A model generated the notes under the pieces. The model made no database searches. It saw nothing but the letters and a program-made list of their open reading frames with translations, and had not been told where the DNA came from. Positions 36,377 through 45,282 of a DNA stretch of 64,000 nucleotides are shown here, piece after piece. This DNA is from CAYLKS01 sp964384205 [NCBI: uncultured bacterium] (GTDB lineage: Bacteria; JAGOEH01), in contig CAYLKS010000005.1 of NCBI GenBank assembly GCA_964384205.1, positions 1 through 64,000 of the forward strand. Direction: 5' to 3'. The translations under genes and the position numbers were made by a program. The stretch's first letter is position 1. Each line of letters opens with the position of its first letter.

Positions 36377-37922
36377 ATTCTATCGCCCTCTTTTCTCTAA
36401 TAACGGTAACTTTAATTTGTCCCGGAAATTCTAATTCATTTTTTATTTTTTCAGCAATATTAGAAGCAAGTTCGTCGGCTCCAAGATCATCTATTTCTTT
36501 AGGATTAACAATAACTCTCACTTCTCTTCCTGCTTGTATAGCATAAGCTTTCTCAACACCTTCAAAAGAATCAGCAATATTTTCCAATCTCTCTAATCTT
36601 CTAATATATTGTTCAAGACTTTCTCTTCTTGCACCAGGTCTTGCTCCGGATATTGCATCAGCAGCCTGTACAATAACTGTAATTGGACTAATTGGTTCTA
36701 CATCTTCATGATGACCGAGTATAGCATTAAGAACAATATCCTTTTCTCCATAGCGTTTCGCATATTCATAACCAATTTCTGTATGAGTTCCTTCCATATC
36801 TCTATCAATAGCCTTACCAATATCATGCAAAAGTCCTGCTCTTTTGGCAAGAGTAACATTCAAACCAAGTTCTGCAGCAATACCTGCACTAATAATTGCA
36901 ACTTCTTTTGAATGAGCCAATACATTCTGTCCATATGAAGTTCTATATTTCAATTTCCCCAATAACTTAACTAATTCTGGATGTAAATCATGTATTCCCA
37001 GATCAAATAACACATTTTCTGCCTCTTCAATCATATTCTTCTCAAATTCTTTTTCCACTTTCTCAACAACTTCTTCTATCCTACCCGGATGAATTCTTCC
37101 ATCTTTAATAAGAATTTCCATAGCTCTTTTCGCTATTTCTCTTTTTAATGTATTAAAAGCAGATAATACAATAAAACCAGGAGAATCATCAACAATAACA
37201 TCAACCCCTGTAATCTCTTCAAAATGCTTTATATTTCTTCCTTCTCTACCAATAATTCTACCTTTCATCATATCATCATTACCTAAATCTACTGTAGAAA
37301 CTGTTGAATTAACACTTACATCAGCAGCACATCTCTGTATTGCCTGAACAATAACCTCATTAGCTTCTTTTTCAGCATTTTTTATAACATTTTCTTTAAT
37401 TTCCTTTGCTCTTTGTAAAGCCTCTCTTCTTGCTTTTTCCTCAACTTCTTTCAATAACAAATCTTTAGCTTCTTCTTCTGTCAATTTTGAAATTTCTTCC
37501 AATTTCTTCACTTCTTGTTCTACTAATTGACTGACTTCTTGTTCCTTCTTCTCAAGTTCTTTTTTGAGTTTATTAAGCTCTTCTTCCTTAGTACTAACAT
37601 CCAATTCCTTTTTATTAATAAACTCCGCTTTCTTTTCTATTGAAGCCTCTCGCTGCATTAACTTCTTCTCAATCTCCTGAAGTTCTAACCTCTTGCTTTT
37701 AGTTTCTTCTTCAAATTTATGTTTGAGTCTATACATTTCATCTTTAGCTTCAATTGATGCTGTTTTTTTAATTAATGAAGCTTCCTTTTCCGCTTCCTCT
37801 ATAATTTTTTTAGATTGTATTTCAGCATTTTGGATCTTTGTCTGAAAAATTTTTTTAGCAATAAAAAAGCCAACTCCAAAAGCCAATAAAAATCCTATAA
37901 CAGAACTTATAACTGTACTCAT
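36366..37922 (-). CDS. rny: Ribonuclease Y
   Basis: Membrane-anchored endoribonuclease that starts mRNA decay. 518 residues: N-terminal membrane helix (about 4-24), a long coiled coil (about 30-205), a KH domain with GRIIGREGRNIKHFEEITG, and an HD domain with LLHDIGKAIDRD and GHHEDVEP. All HD metal residues are present. Ribosome binding site AAAGGAGG. The gene lies directly behind the probable 6S RNA and ahead of ymdB. Confidence 0.97.
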   Translation of the reverse strand: MSTVISSVIGFLLAFGVGFFIAKKIFQTKIQNAEIQSKKIIEEAEKEASLIKKTASIEAKDEMYRLKHKFEEETKSKRLELQEIEKKLMQREASIEKKAEFINKKELDVSTKEEELNKLKKELEKKEQEVSQLVEQEVKKLEEISKLTEEEAKDLLLKEVEEKARREALQRAKEIKENVIKNAEKEANEVIVQAIQRCAADVSVNSTVSTVDLGNDDMMKGRIIGREGRNIKHFEEITGVDVIVDDSPGFIVLSAFNTLKREIAKRAMEILIKDGRIHPGRIEEVVEKVEKEFEKNMIEEAENVLFDLGIHDLHPELVKLLGKLKYRTSYGQNVLAHSKEVAIISAGIAAELGLNVTLAKRAGLLHDIGKAIDRDMEGTHTEIGYEYAKRYGEKDIVLNAILGHHEDVEPISPITVIVQAADAISGARPGARRESLEQYIRRLERLENIADSFEGVEKAYAIQAGREVRVIVNPKEIDDLGADELASNIAEKIKNELEFPGQIKVTVIREKRAIEYAK

Positions 37923-37999
37923 CTATTTTCCTCCTTTAATCGCAGTCATTTTGTTATGTTCAAATTCTTGTTTCCAATCTCAAAAATAAAAACCTATTA

Positions 38000-38152
38000 A
38001 AAAACCCCGCTTTGCCGTGTAGTTTGGAGATTTGAACCTTGCGGTTCAATTAGAGACAATCCAATGAAGCAGACAAGCCACTTCAAAAGATTGTCTCAAA
38101 ATTTTGAGTGTTGGCTCAAATTTTCCCGACTATCACGAGCAAAGCAGGGTTT
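38000..38152 (-). ncRNA. ssrS: Probable 6S RNA
   Basis: Structured intergenic RNA directly downstream of zapA, which is where ssrS lies in many bacteria. Read on the minus strand, the ends pair as a 12-bp closing stem (ACCCTGCTTTGC with GCAAAGCGGGGT), extended by CGTG/CACG and AGT/ACT after a bulge. Then come a hairpin TTTGAG/CTCAAA, a long terminal stem GAGACAATC/GATTGTCTC with TGAAG/CTTCA above it, and a hairpin TTGAACC-GCAA-GGTTCAA on the 3' side. This long rod with an open centre flanked by small hairpins is the 6S plan, which mimics an open promoter and binds RNA polymerase. The closing stem plus TTTTTT would also act as terminator. The 5' end touches the zapA stop codon. Family assignment is by structure and position only. 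Confidence 0.75.
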
Positions 38153-38414
38153 ATTTATCTAACAAATCTTTCATGCGTTTTTCAATTTTATCTAATTTTT
38201 CATCCTGTTCTTTTTTATAGGTGAAAAATTCATCCGCAATAAAAAAAACTGCAAGCAATGCTATTTTCTCTGTTGATTGAAACGGTGCCTTACTCTCTAT
38301 CTCTTTTATCTTTGTATTAACAAAATCCTCTAAATTTCTCACATATTCATCACTTGCATCTGTTTTTAAATTAAATTTATTTCCATGTATAGTAATATTT
38401 ACTACTCTCTTCAT
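38151..38414 (-). CDS. zapA: Cell division protein ZapA
   Basis: FtsZ-ring associated protein of 87 residues. The N-terminal beta part VVNITIHGNKFNLKTDASDEYVRNLEDFVNTKI and the following helix with IALLAVFFIADEFFTYKKEQDEKL match the ZapA family. It lies 20 bp after a ZapB-like coiled-coil gene and immediately ahead of the probable 6S RNA. Its TAA stop is the base of the RNA's closing stem. Confidence 0.9.
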   Translation of the reverse strand: MKRVVNITIHGNKFNLKTDASDEYVRNLEDFVNTKIKEIESKAPFQSTEKIALLAVFFIADEFFTYKKEQDEKLDKIEKRMKDLLDK

Positions 38415-38434
38415 TTCGTGATAGCCGTTTTTTT

Positions 38435-38701
38435 TTAATCTTCTAATAAATCTAACATTCTCTTAATACGAACTGCAATCTCTTCTTCTTTATTCTTCAA
38501 CTCACTAAAACTTTTTTCAATATCTTTCAACCTTTTATTTTCATCTTCCAAATCATTTAATTTATATTTTAATTGCTTAATTTCATTCTCTAATTGCTCT
38601 TTAATTAATTCTAAATTCTTTTTATCTTCTTCTAATATCTTTACTCGCTGAGATAAAAAATTTATCTTACCTTCTAACTTATCTAAAATCTCAAGTTCCA
38701 C
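38435..38701 (-). CDS. ZapB-like coiled-coil protein
   Basis: 88 residues, predicted to be almost wholly coiled coil: heptads with leucine and isoleucine from MELEILDKLEGKINFLSQRV to the C-terminus, highly charged (E, K) and lacking cysteine. Size and neighbour (zapA, 20 bp downstream) point to a cell-division ZapB-like function; sequence identity with ZapB cannot be judged for such a low-complexity helix. Starts 11 bp after pheT. Confidence 0.8.
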   Translation of the reverse strand: MELEILDKLEGKINFLSQRVKILEEDKKNLELIKEQLENEIKQLKYKLNDLEDENKRLKDIEKSFSELKNKEEEIAVRIKRMLDLLED

Positions 38702-38712
38702 ACCGAACCTCT

Positions 38713-41109
38713 TTATCTTAAAACCAAATCAAAAGTTTTACTCATCTGCATTCTAATCTTCTCGTTTACCCTATTAACACTTTCATCTGTCAATGTCTTC
38801 TTCTTATCTCGATAAATAATTTTTATAGTTATTGCAACCTCATCTGAAGCCATATTCTTACCTTTATACAAATCTTTTAAATAAACATTCTGAATAAGAT
38901 TCTTGCCTATGCCCTTAATCAAATTATAACATTTTCTAAAACTAAAATCTGACCTTGCAATAAAAGAAATATCTCTATCAATGAAAGGAAATGGGACTAT
39001 CTCTTTCAAAATAAATTGTCTTTCTTTATAAAATTCTAAAAGAAAATCAAAATCTAATTCAGAAACTACAAAATCTTTTTTTACTTCAAATTTTTCACTT
39101 AAATCTTTATTTAATAAACCAATAAAACCTATTATCCTGTCTCCATAAACAAGCTCTGCTTGAAAATCTTTATCTAAAAAATCTAAATTAGATTTTCTAA
39201 ATTCTAACAATTCTTCAGATAATCCAACCAGATATAAATAATTTTCAACAATACCTTTTAAATAATAAAAATCAAGTTCCTGATCCGTTGTTCTCCAAAA
39301 ATTCTGATTCTTCCAATTAGCAATACCAATTGATAACCTATATCTTTCATCAGGCAAAACAGAAAAACCATTAGAAATAAATATCTTCCCTACTTCAAAT
39401 AACTTAACAATTTCATGATATCTATTTACATTTAATCTAAGAGTCTTAATAAGTCCAGGAATTAATGATTGTCTTAAGCCATCTAATTCCTTGCTCAATG
39501 GATTTAATATTTTCACAAATTTATCTTTAGAAGAAAAATACCCTGAAAATTCGGTATCGATTAGTGGATTTGTGAGAATCCTATTAAAACCATTTCCTAA
39601 AAAATAATTATCCACTAATTTATAAAGATTTTCTTCAAATAAATTATCTTTAACTTTAAAATTTAAAGTTATCTGATTAGAAACTGGTATCTTATCATAA
39701 CCATAAATACGTGCTATTTCTTCTATTAAATCAATTTCCCTCGATAAATCATGCCGATACAAAGGAACAATGCATTCCAGTTCAGAATTATTTCTACTTT
39801 TTATTTCAATGCCAATGCTTGTAAAAATAGAATCTACTACTGACTTCTCTATATCCAGATTAACTTTTTGCTTCAGACTATCGTAAGAAAAAATAATTTG
39901 TTTCTTCTCAAGTTTATTCGGATAAACATCTACTGTTCTATAAATATATTTTGCATTGGCCAAATTCTTAAAAAGATACGCTGCATAGTCCGCAGCATAA
40001 GCTGTTATCTCAGGATTTGCTCCTCTTGAAAACCTATTAGATGCTTCTGTATGCAATCCTAATATCCTTCGAGCTCTAAAAATTGCCTTAGGATCAAAAT
40101 AAGCACTTTCGAGAAAAATATCTTTCGTTGAGGAATCTATTTCTGTTTCAGCACCACCCATAACACCAGCAATTGCAATTGGTTCACCATTATCAGTAAT
40201 CATTAAAATATTTTCATCTAACTGCCTTTCAACATCATCTAATGTTGTAAATTTTTGACCTTTTTCAGCCTTTTTTATAATTACTTTTTTATTTGGCAGC
40301 TTTTGATAATCAAAAGCATGCAGAGGTTGTCCATATTCAATCATAACAAGATTTGTTATATCAACAACATTATTAATAGATCTCATACCTGCTATTTCAA
40401 TCTTATTTCTTAGCCAGTATGGAGATTCTGTTATCTGAACATCCTTAATAAGCTTCCCACAATATCTCGGACATCCCTGCAAATCTTCAATTTCAATATC
40501 AAACTCATCAGATATCTCTAATTCATTCTCCAAGTTAAATTCACGTTTTTTCAACGGAGTATTAAACAATGCAGAAATTTCTCGGGCTATTCCAATTATC
40601 GATAAAGCATCAGGTCTATTAGCAGTAATTTCAAGCTCATAGACATAATCATCAAAATATTCTACTTCATTTAAAGGCTTTCCAACTTCTAAATCATCTG
40701 GCAATACAAGGATACCTTGGTGCTCTTCAGATAATTCTAATTCCTTAGCAGAACATATCATACCATATGATTCTATACCTCGAAGCTTTGCTTTTTTTAT
40801 CTTAAAATTTCCCGGTAATTCTGCTCCAATTAAAGCAACCGGTACTGTTTGCCCTGCCTTAACATTAGGCGCTCCACATACTATTTGCAATAATTCTGTT
40901 CCAACATCAACTTTACATACAGATAATTTATCAGCCTCTGGATGTTTATTAGATTCTATAACTTTACCAACCACTAAATTTGATAAATCCTGTAATCTTT
41001 TTTCAAATGCTACTACTTCAAGCCCTGCATTGGTCAATTTATCAACCAATTCTTCTGGGGAAAAATTGATTTCAACAAATTCCGATAACCATTTATAACT
41101 AAATCTCAT
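38713..41109 (-). CDS. pheT: Phenylalanyl-tRNA synthetase, beta subunit
   Basis: 798 residues, full length. Domains in order: N-terminal EMAP-like tRNA-binding domain (about 40-150, with VGKVIESNKHPEADKLSVC and ICSAKELELSEE), B3/B4 editing domain (about 205-380), B5 domain (about 400-470, including IDLIEEIARIYGYDKIP), core domain, and the C-terminal FDX-ACB anticodon-binding domain (about 705-798, PFPFIDRDISFI). It follows pheS by 6 bp; PheS and PheT form the alpha2-beta2 enzyme. Confidence 0.97.
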   Translation of the reverse strand: MRFSYKWLSEFVEINFSPEELVDKLTNAGLEVVAFEKRLQDLSNLVVGKVIESNKHPEADKLSVCKVDVGTELLQIVCGAPNVKAGQTVPVALIGAELPGNFKIKKAKLRGIESYGMICSAKELELSEEHQGILVLPDDLEVGKPLNEVEYFDDYVYELEITANRPDALSIIGIAREISALFNTPLKKREFNLENELEISDEFDIEIEDLQGCPRYCGKLIKDVQITESPYWLRNKIEIAGMRSINNVVDITNLVMIEYGQPLHAFDYQKLPNKKVIIKKAEKGQKFTTLDDVERQLDENILMITDNGEPIAIAGVMGGAETEIDSSTKDIFLESAYFDPKAIFRARRILGLHTEASNRFSRGANPEITAYAADYAAYLFKNLANAKYIYRTVDVYPNKLEKKQIIFSYDSLKQKVNLDIEKSVVDSIFTSIGIEIKSRNNSELECIVPLYRHDLSREIDLIEEIARIYGYDKIPVSNQITLNFKVKDNLFEENLYKLVDNYFLGNGFNRILTNPLIDTEFSGYFSSKDKFVKILNPLSKELDGLRQSLIPGLIKTLRLNVNRYHEIVKLFEVGKIFISNGFSVLPDERYRLSIGIANWKNQNFWRTTDQELDFYYLKGIVENYLYLVGLSEELLEFRKSNLDFLDKDFQAELVYGDRIIGFIGLLNKDLSEKFEVKKDFVVSELDFDFLLEFYKERQFILKEIVPFPFIDRDISFIARSDFSFRKCYNLIKGIGKNLIQNVYLKDLYKGKNMASDEVAITIKIIYRDKKKTLTDESVNRVNEKIRMQMSKTFDLVLR

Positions 41110-41115
41110 ATCTTT

Positions 41116-42129
41116 TTAAAATTGGTTTAAAAAATTCAAATTATTTTCAAAAAATAATCTTATATCATTAATCTGATATTTTAACATTGTAATCCTTTCA
41201 ACACCCATACCAAAAGCATAACCACTATAAATTTCAGTATCATAATCAACATATTTAAAAACTTCAGGATCAACCATACCAGCTCCAGCTACCTCTATCC
41301 AACCAGTATGTTTACAAACATTACAACCTTTACCACCGCAAAAAATGCAACTTATATCTACCTCTGTACTTGGCTCTGTAAATGGGAAAAATGAAGGCCT
41401 AAAACGCAACTTTACATCTTTTGAAAAAAATGATTGAAAAAAATATGTCAAAATTCCTTTTAAATCTGCAAAACTTACATTTTTATCAACATACAACCCC
41501 TCTATCTGATGAAAAACCGGAGAATGTGTAGCATCAGGAGTATCACTTCTATAACAGGGACCTGGCGAAATCATTGCAATAGGAGGCTTTTGTTTTTCCA
41601 TAACTCTAATTTGAACAGGAGATGTATGTGTCCTCAATAAAATATGCTCTGATACATAAAAAGTATCATGCATATCTCTTGCAGGATGATCTTCAGGTAT
41701 ATTAAGTGCTTCAAAATTATAATAATCTGTCTCTACCTGGGGACCTTCAACTATATCAAACCCTACATTAGAAAAAATACTCTTACAATCTTCTAACACC
41801 TTTAATATAATATTTTTATATCCTTTAGAAACATAAGTCCCCGGCAAAGTAATATCATAAAAAACTAAATCTTTTTTAGAGCTTAAAGCTTTTTCTATTT
41901 TTTTAACTTCTGCTTCAATATCCTTTTTCAACATATTAGCTTCTTTACCAACAATTCGTTTCATATCAACAGCAAGTTCTGGCAATAATTTCAAAATCTC
42001 AGTTATTTTACCTGTTTTTTTATTCAAATATTTACTTTTAAACTCTAATAAATCAGAGATTTTTGAAATTTCTTTAAGCTCTTTTTCGGCTTCTTTTCTA
42101 ATATTTTTTAACTTTTCAATAATATCCAT
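41116..42129 (-). CDS. pheS: Phenylalanyl-tRNA synthetase, alpha subunit
   Basis: Class II catalytic subunit, 337 residues. N-terminal coiled coil (about 1-90), then motif 1 region with GFDIVEGPQVETDYYNFEALN, HPARDMHDTFYV, motif 2 HSPVFHQIEGLYVD, and motif 3 GYAFGMGVERITMLKY. A CxxC-x2-C...C cluster (CIFCGGKGCNVCKHTG) typical of one PheS subgroup may bind zinc. Three base pairs behind rplT. Confidence 0.97.
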   Translation of the reverse strand: MDIIEKLKNIRKEAEKELKEISKISDLLEFKSKYLNKKTGKITEILKLLPELAVDMKRIVGKEANMLKKDIEAEVKKIEKALSSKKDLVFYDITLPGTYVSKGYKNIILKVLEDCKSIFSNVGFDIVEGPQVETDYYNFEALNIPEDHPARDMHDTFYVSEHILLRTHTSPVQIRVMEKQKPPIAMISPGPCYRSDTPDATHSPVFHQIEGLYVDKNVSFADLKGILTYFFQSFFSKDVKLRFRPSFFPFTEPSTEVDISCIFCGGKGCNVCKHTGWIEVAGAGMVDPEVFKYVDYDTEIYSGYAFGMGVERITMLKYQINDIRLFFENNLNFLNQF

Positions 42130-42132
42130 TTC

Positions 42133-42489
42133 TTAAGCCAAAGCCTGTTTAACCTGTTCAACAACACTTTTAAAAGCAACAGGATCATTAACAGCAAGAT
42201 CTGCCAAATATTTTCTATTTAAATTAATTTCAGCTTTTTTCAAACCATTAATAAATTTACTATAAGAAATTCCATTTTCTCTACATGCAGCGTTAATCCT
42301 AACAATCCACAATTTTCTAAAATCTCTTTTTCTTAATTTTCTACCAACATAAGAAAATTGCAACGCTCTTTCTACTGCTTCTGTAGCAGTTCTAATTAAA
42401 TTCTTTCTTCTTCCCCAATACCCTTTTGCTTGCTTTAATATTTTTTTCTTTCTTCTATGAGAAGCAACAGTTGATTTAACTCTTGTCAT
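42133..42489 (-). CDS. rplT: 50S ribosomal protein L20
   Basis: 118-residue basic protein with the L20 pattern: [40 protein letters not shown], and the C-terminal ARINA-like [20 protein letters not shown]. Binds 23S rRNA early in assembly and often represses its own operon. Ribosome binding site GGAGTG. Between rpmI and pheS as in most bacteria. Confidence 0.97.
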   Translation of the reverse strand: MTRVKSTVASHRRKKKILKQAKGYWGRRKNLIRTATEAVERALQFSYVGRKLRKRDFRKLWIVRINAACRENGISYSKFINGLKKAEINLNRKYLADLAVNDPVAFKSVVEQVKQALA

Positions 42490-42502
42490 TATTCCACTCC
42501 TT

Positions 42503-42700
42503 CTATAGATATGGTATCAATTGTTTAACTCTTTTTTCATCTGCTTTTGCAACAATAACATTTTTCCTTAAATTTCTTTTTCTTTTAGAAGATTTATTAA
42601 GCATCAAATGGCTTGCAAAAGATCTATCTCTTTTAATTTTTCCTTTGCCTGTTTTTTTAAACCTCTTTGCAGCTCCTCTATGAGTTTTTATCTTCGGCAT
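42503..42700 (-). CDS. rpmI: 50S ribosomal protein L35
   Basis: 65 residues when started at the ATG at 42700, giving the universal N-terminus [15 protein letters not shown]; this ATG is 6 bp behind AAGGAG. An in-frame ATG two codons earlier (42706) directly abuts that site and is not the start. The C-terminus ends [10 protein letters not shown] as in the family. The start lies inside the infC coding region (23-bp overlap), coupling the two. Confidence 0.96.
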   Translation of the reverse strand: MPKIKTHRGAAKRFKKTGKGKIKRDRSFASHLMLNKSSKRKRNLRKNVIVAKADEKRVKQLIPYL

Positions 42701-43256
42701 TTTCATCTCCTTTTTGTTTTTTTTGTAATTCTTTTAATTGTTTCTGGCTCTTTGGAGCAAGAACCATCTGCATCAACCTATTTTCCAATTTAGGCTCCAC
42801 TTCCACATTAGAAATATCTTTTAAAGTTTCTATCAAATTATTTAATACCTCATAACCATACTCTGGATGCGATAATTCCCTACCTCTAAACCGAACTGTC
42901 AACTTAACCTTATCGCCATTTTCAAGAAAAGATCTAATATGCTTTATTTTAACATCTAAATCATGTTTATCAATCTTAGGACGCATTTTTATTTCTTTTA
43001 CTTGAATCTTATGTTGTTTTTTCTTTGCCAATTTTTGTTTTTTATTAATCTTATACTTATACTTTCCATAATCCAATATTCTACATACGGGCGGTTTTGC
43101 ATCTGGTGCCACTTCCACTAAATCAAGATTTCGTTCTTCTGCTAATTTTATTGCATCATTTACAGATACAATCCCCACTTGTTTTCCTTTATCGTCTATC
43201 AATCTCACTTTAGGTGCGCGAATCTCATAGTTAATACGTAAATTCTCAGCCTTAAT
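42678..43256 (-). CDS. infC: Translation initiation factor IF-3 (AUU start codon)
   Basis: Prevents 50S joining and proofreads start codons. The usual IF-3 N-terminus ([21 protein letters not shown]) is encoded upstream of the first ATG/GTG: reading back in frame from the GTG at 43208 gives sixteen further codons to an ATT at 43256, placed 7 bp behind a perfect AGGAGG (43264-43269). No in-frame ATG exists in this stretch. An AUU start is the known device by which infC is autoregulated, because IF-3 discriminates against it. Length is 192 residues with N-domain, lysine-rich linker and C-domain ([21 protein letters not shown]). 14 bp behind thrS. Confidence 0.95.
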   Translation of the reverse strand: MKAENLRINYEIRAPKVRLIDDKGKQVGIVSVNDAIKLAEERNLDLVEVAPDAKPPVCRILDYGKYKYKINKKQKLAKKKQHKIQVKEIKMRPKIDKHDLDVKIKHIRSFLENGDKVKLTVRFRGRELSHPEYGYEVLNNLIETLKDISNVEVEPKLENRLMQMVLAPKSQKQLKELQKKQKGDENAEDKNS

Positions 43257-43270
43257 AGTCTTTCCTCCTG

Positions 43271-45190
43271 CTAAATTGTTTTATTATTTATTTTTTCTTT
43301 CATTTCTTTAATTAAATCATCAATAGAAATAGAACCTCTATCTCCTATTTTTCTCTGCCTAAGAGATAAATTCCCGGATTCTTTTTCCTTTTCTCCAACA
43401 ATAGCCATATATGGCACTTTATGCATCTCTGATTCTCTAATTTTATACTTAAGGTTCTCATTTCTGGTATCTACAAAAACCCTTATACCTTCTTTTAAAA
43501 ATATATCAGAGATTTCTTTTGCAAAATCTAAATATTTTTCAGAAACGGGGATAATAGCCAGCTGAACTGGTGCCAGCCAGAGAGGGAAATCACCCGCATA
43601 ATGCTCAATCAATATGCCAAAAAATCTTTCTAAAGAACCCATCAATGCTCTATGTATCATTATAGGCTGATGCTCTTTTCCATCTTCTCCAATATAAGAT
43701 ATGCCAAACCTCTCAGGCAAATTAAAATCTACCTGAATAGTAGAACATTGCCATGATCTATTTAATACATCTTTAATTTTTATATCTATTTTAGGACCAT
43801 AAAAAACGCCTTCCCCCGGATCTATTTCATATTCCAATCCTATTGATTCTAAAGCATCTTTTAAAGATTCTGTAGCTATATCCCAATTCTCCTGAGAACC
43901 TACAAATTTTTCAGGCTGAGTTGATAAATAAACCTCATACCTTTCAAAACCAAAGGTTTTCAATATAAATAAAGTAAAATTTAATACTTTTGATATTTCA
44001 TCTTTCAACTGCTCTGGAGTACAATAAACATGTGCATCATCCTGAGTAAAACCTCGCACTCTCATCAAACCATGCAAAACACCACTTCTTTCATAACGAT
44101 ATACTGTCCCAAGTTCAGCATATCTGATAGGCAACTCACGATAACTTCTTAATTTACTTTTATATATGTTAATATGAAAAGGACAATTCATAGGCTTTAG
44201 CTGATAAAAAGAATTTTCTACCTTCATCGGCGAAAACATATTCTCATTATAAAAACCTAAATGCCCACTCGTTTCCCATAAATCAATCCTTGCAATATGA
44301 GGCGTATATAACAAATGATAACCTGCCTTAAAATGCTCATTTTTCCAGAAATTTTCAATCTCATTCCTTATAATACTTCCTTTAGGATGCCAGAGTACAA
44401 GCCCAGGACCTATTTCATTATTTATATCAAACAATTCTAATTCTTTACCTAATTTTCTATGGTCTCTCTTCTTCGCTTCCTCTAATCTATTCAAATATTC
44501 TTTTAATAATTTTTTATCAGGAAAGGAAATTCCATAAATTCTTTGCAACATCTTATTATTTTCATCGCCTCTCCAATAAGCACCAGCAATACTCAATAAT
44601 TTCACAGCTTTTATCATTCCCGTAGAAGGTAAATGCGGCCCTCTACAAAGATCAATAAATGAAGAATGTTTGTAAATTGATATCACCTCTCCCTCTGGAA
44701 GCTCATTTATCAACTCTACTTTATACTTCTCCCCCATTTCTTCAAATAATTTTAACGCTTCTTCTCTTGATATTTCCTCTCTAACAAAAGGTGCATTCTC
44801 TTTAGTAATTTCTTTCATTCTATTTTCAATCTTCTCAAGATCCTCTGGTGTAAATGGCTCATCTCTATCAAAATCATAATAAAATCCTTCCTCAATCGCA
44901 GGCCCTATAGTAACCAATGTCTCCGGGAATAAATCTTTCACAGCCTGCGCCATTACATGAGCACTACTATGCCAATAAACCATCTTCCCTTGAGGATCAT
45001 CAAAAGTCAAAATTTTAATAGAACAATCTTTTTCAATAGGTCTTGTCAAATCTATCACATCTCTATCATCTATTAAAATAGCAACTGCCTTTCTCGCAAG
45101 GCTATTTGATATCTCTTTGGCAATCTCAAGGCCTGTTACACGATTATTATACTCTTTTATATTTCCATCAGGAAATTTAATTCTAACCAT
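43271..45190 (-). CDS. thrS: Threonyl-tRNA synthetase
   Basis: 639 residues, full length. TGS domain (about 1-60), editing domain (about 65-225, with the HSSAHVMAQAVKDLFP zinc-type motif and SIYKHSSFIDLCRGPH), class II catalytic domain with zinc ligands Cys in KPMNCPFHINIYK and two His, motif 2 YRYERSGVLHGLMRVRGFTQDDAH and motif 3 LMGSLERFFGILIEHY, then the anticodon-binding domain. First gene of thrS-infC-rpmI-rplT-pheS-pheT, the same order as in E. coli. Ribosome binding site AAAGGA. Confidence 0.98.
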   Translation of the reverse strand: MVRIKFPDGNIKEYNNRVTGLEIAKEISNSLARKAVAILIDDRDVIDLTRPIEKDCSIKILTFDDPQGKMVYWHSSAHVMAQAVKDLFPETLVTIGPAIEEGFYYDFDRDEPFTPEDLEKIENRMKEITKENAPFVREEISREEALKLFEEMGEKYKVELINELPEGEVISIYKHSSFIDLCRGPHLPSTGMIKAVKLLSIAGAYWRGDENNKMLQRIYGISFPDKKLLKEYLNRLEEAKKRDHRKLGKELELFDINNEIGPGLVLWHPKGSIIRNEIENFWKNEHFKAGYHLLYTPHIARIDLWETSGHLGFYNENMFSPMKVENSFYQLKPMNCPFHINIYKSKLRSYRELPIRYAELGTVYRYERSGVLHGLMRVRGFTQDDAHVYCTPEQLKDEISKVLNFTLFILKTFGFERYEVYLSTQPEKFVGSQENWDIATESLKDALESIGLEYEIDPGEGVFYGPKIDIKIKDVLNRSWQCSTIQVDFNLPERFGISYIGEDGKEHQPIMIHRALMGSLERFFGILIEHYAGDFPLWLAPVQLAIIPVSEKYLDFAKEISDIFLKEGIRVFVDTRNENLKYKIRESEMHKVPYMAIVGEKEKESGNLSLRQRKIGDRGSISIDDLIKEMKEKINNKTI

Positions 45191-45225
45191 TTAATCTTCC
45201 TTTGTTTCTTTTTTTGATTTAAACT

Positions 45226-45254
45226 ATATTAAAATAATTTTAAGCAATTGTCAA
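45226..45254 (-). promoter_or_regulatory. Sigma-70 promoter of the thrS operon
   Basis: Minus strand: TTGACA (45254-45249), 17-bp spacer, TAATAT (45231-45226). The start codon is about 35 bp downstream of the -10; the leader is too short for a T-box or a thrS-type translational operator. Confidence 0.7.
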
Positions 45255-45282
45255 TAAAAAAATTATTATAGACAAGATAAAA

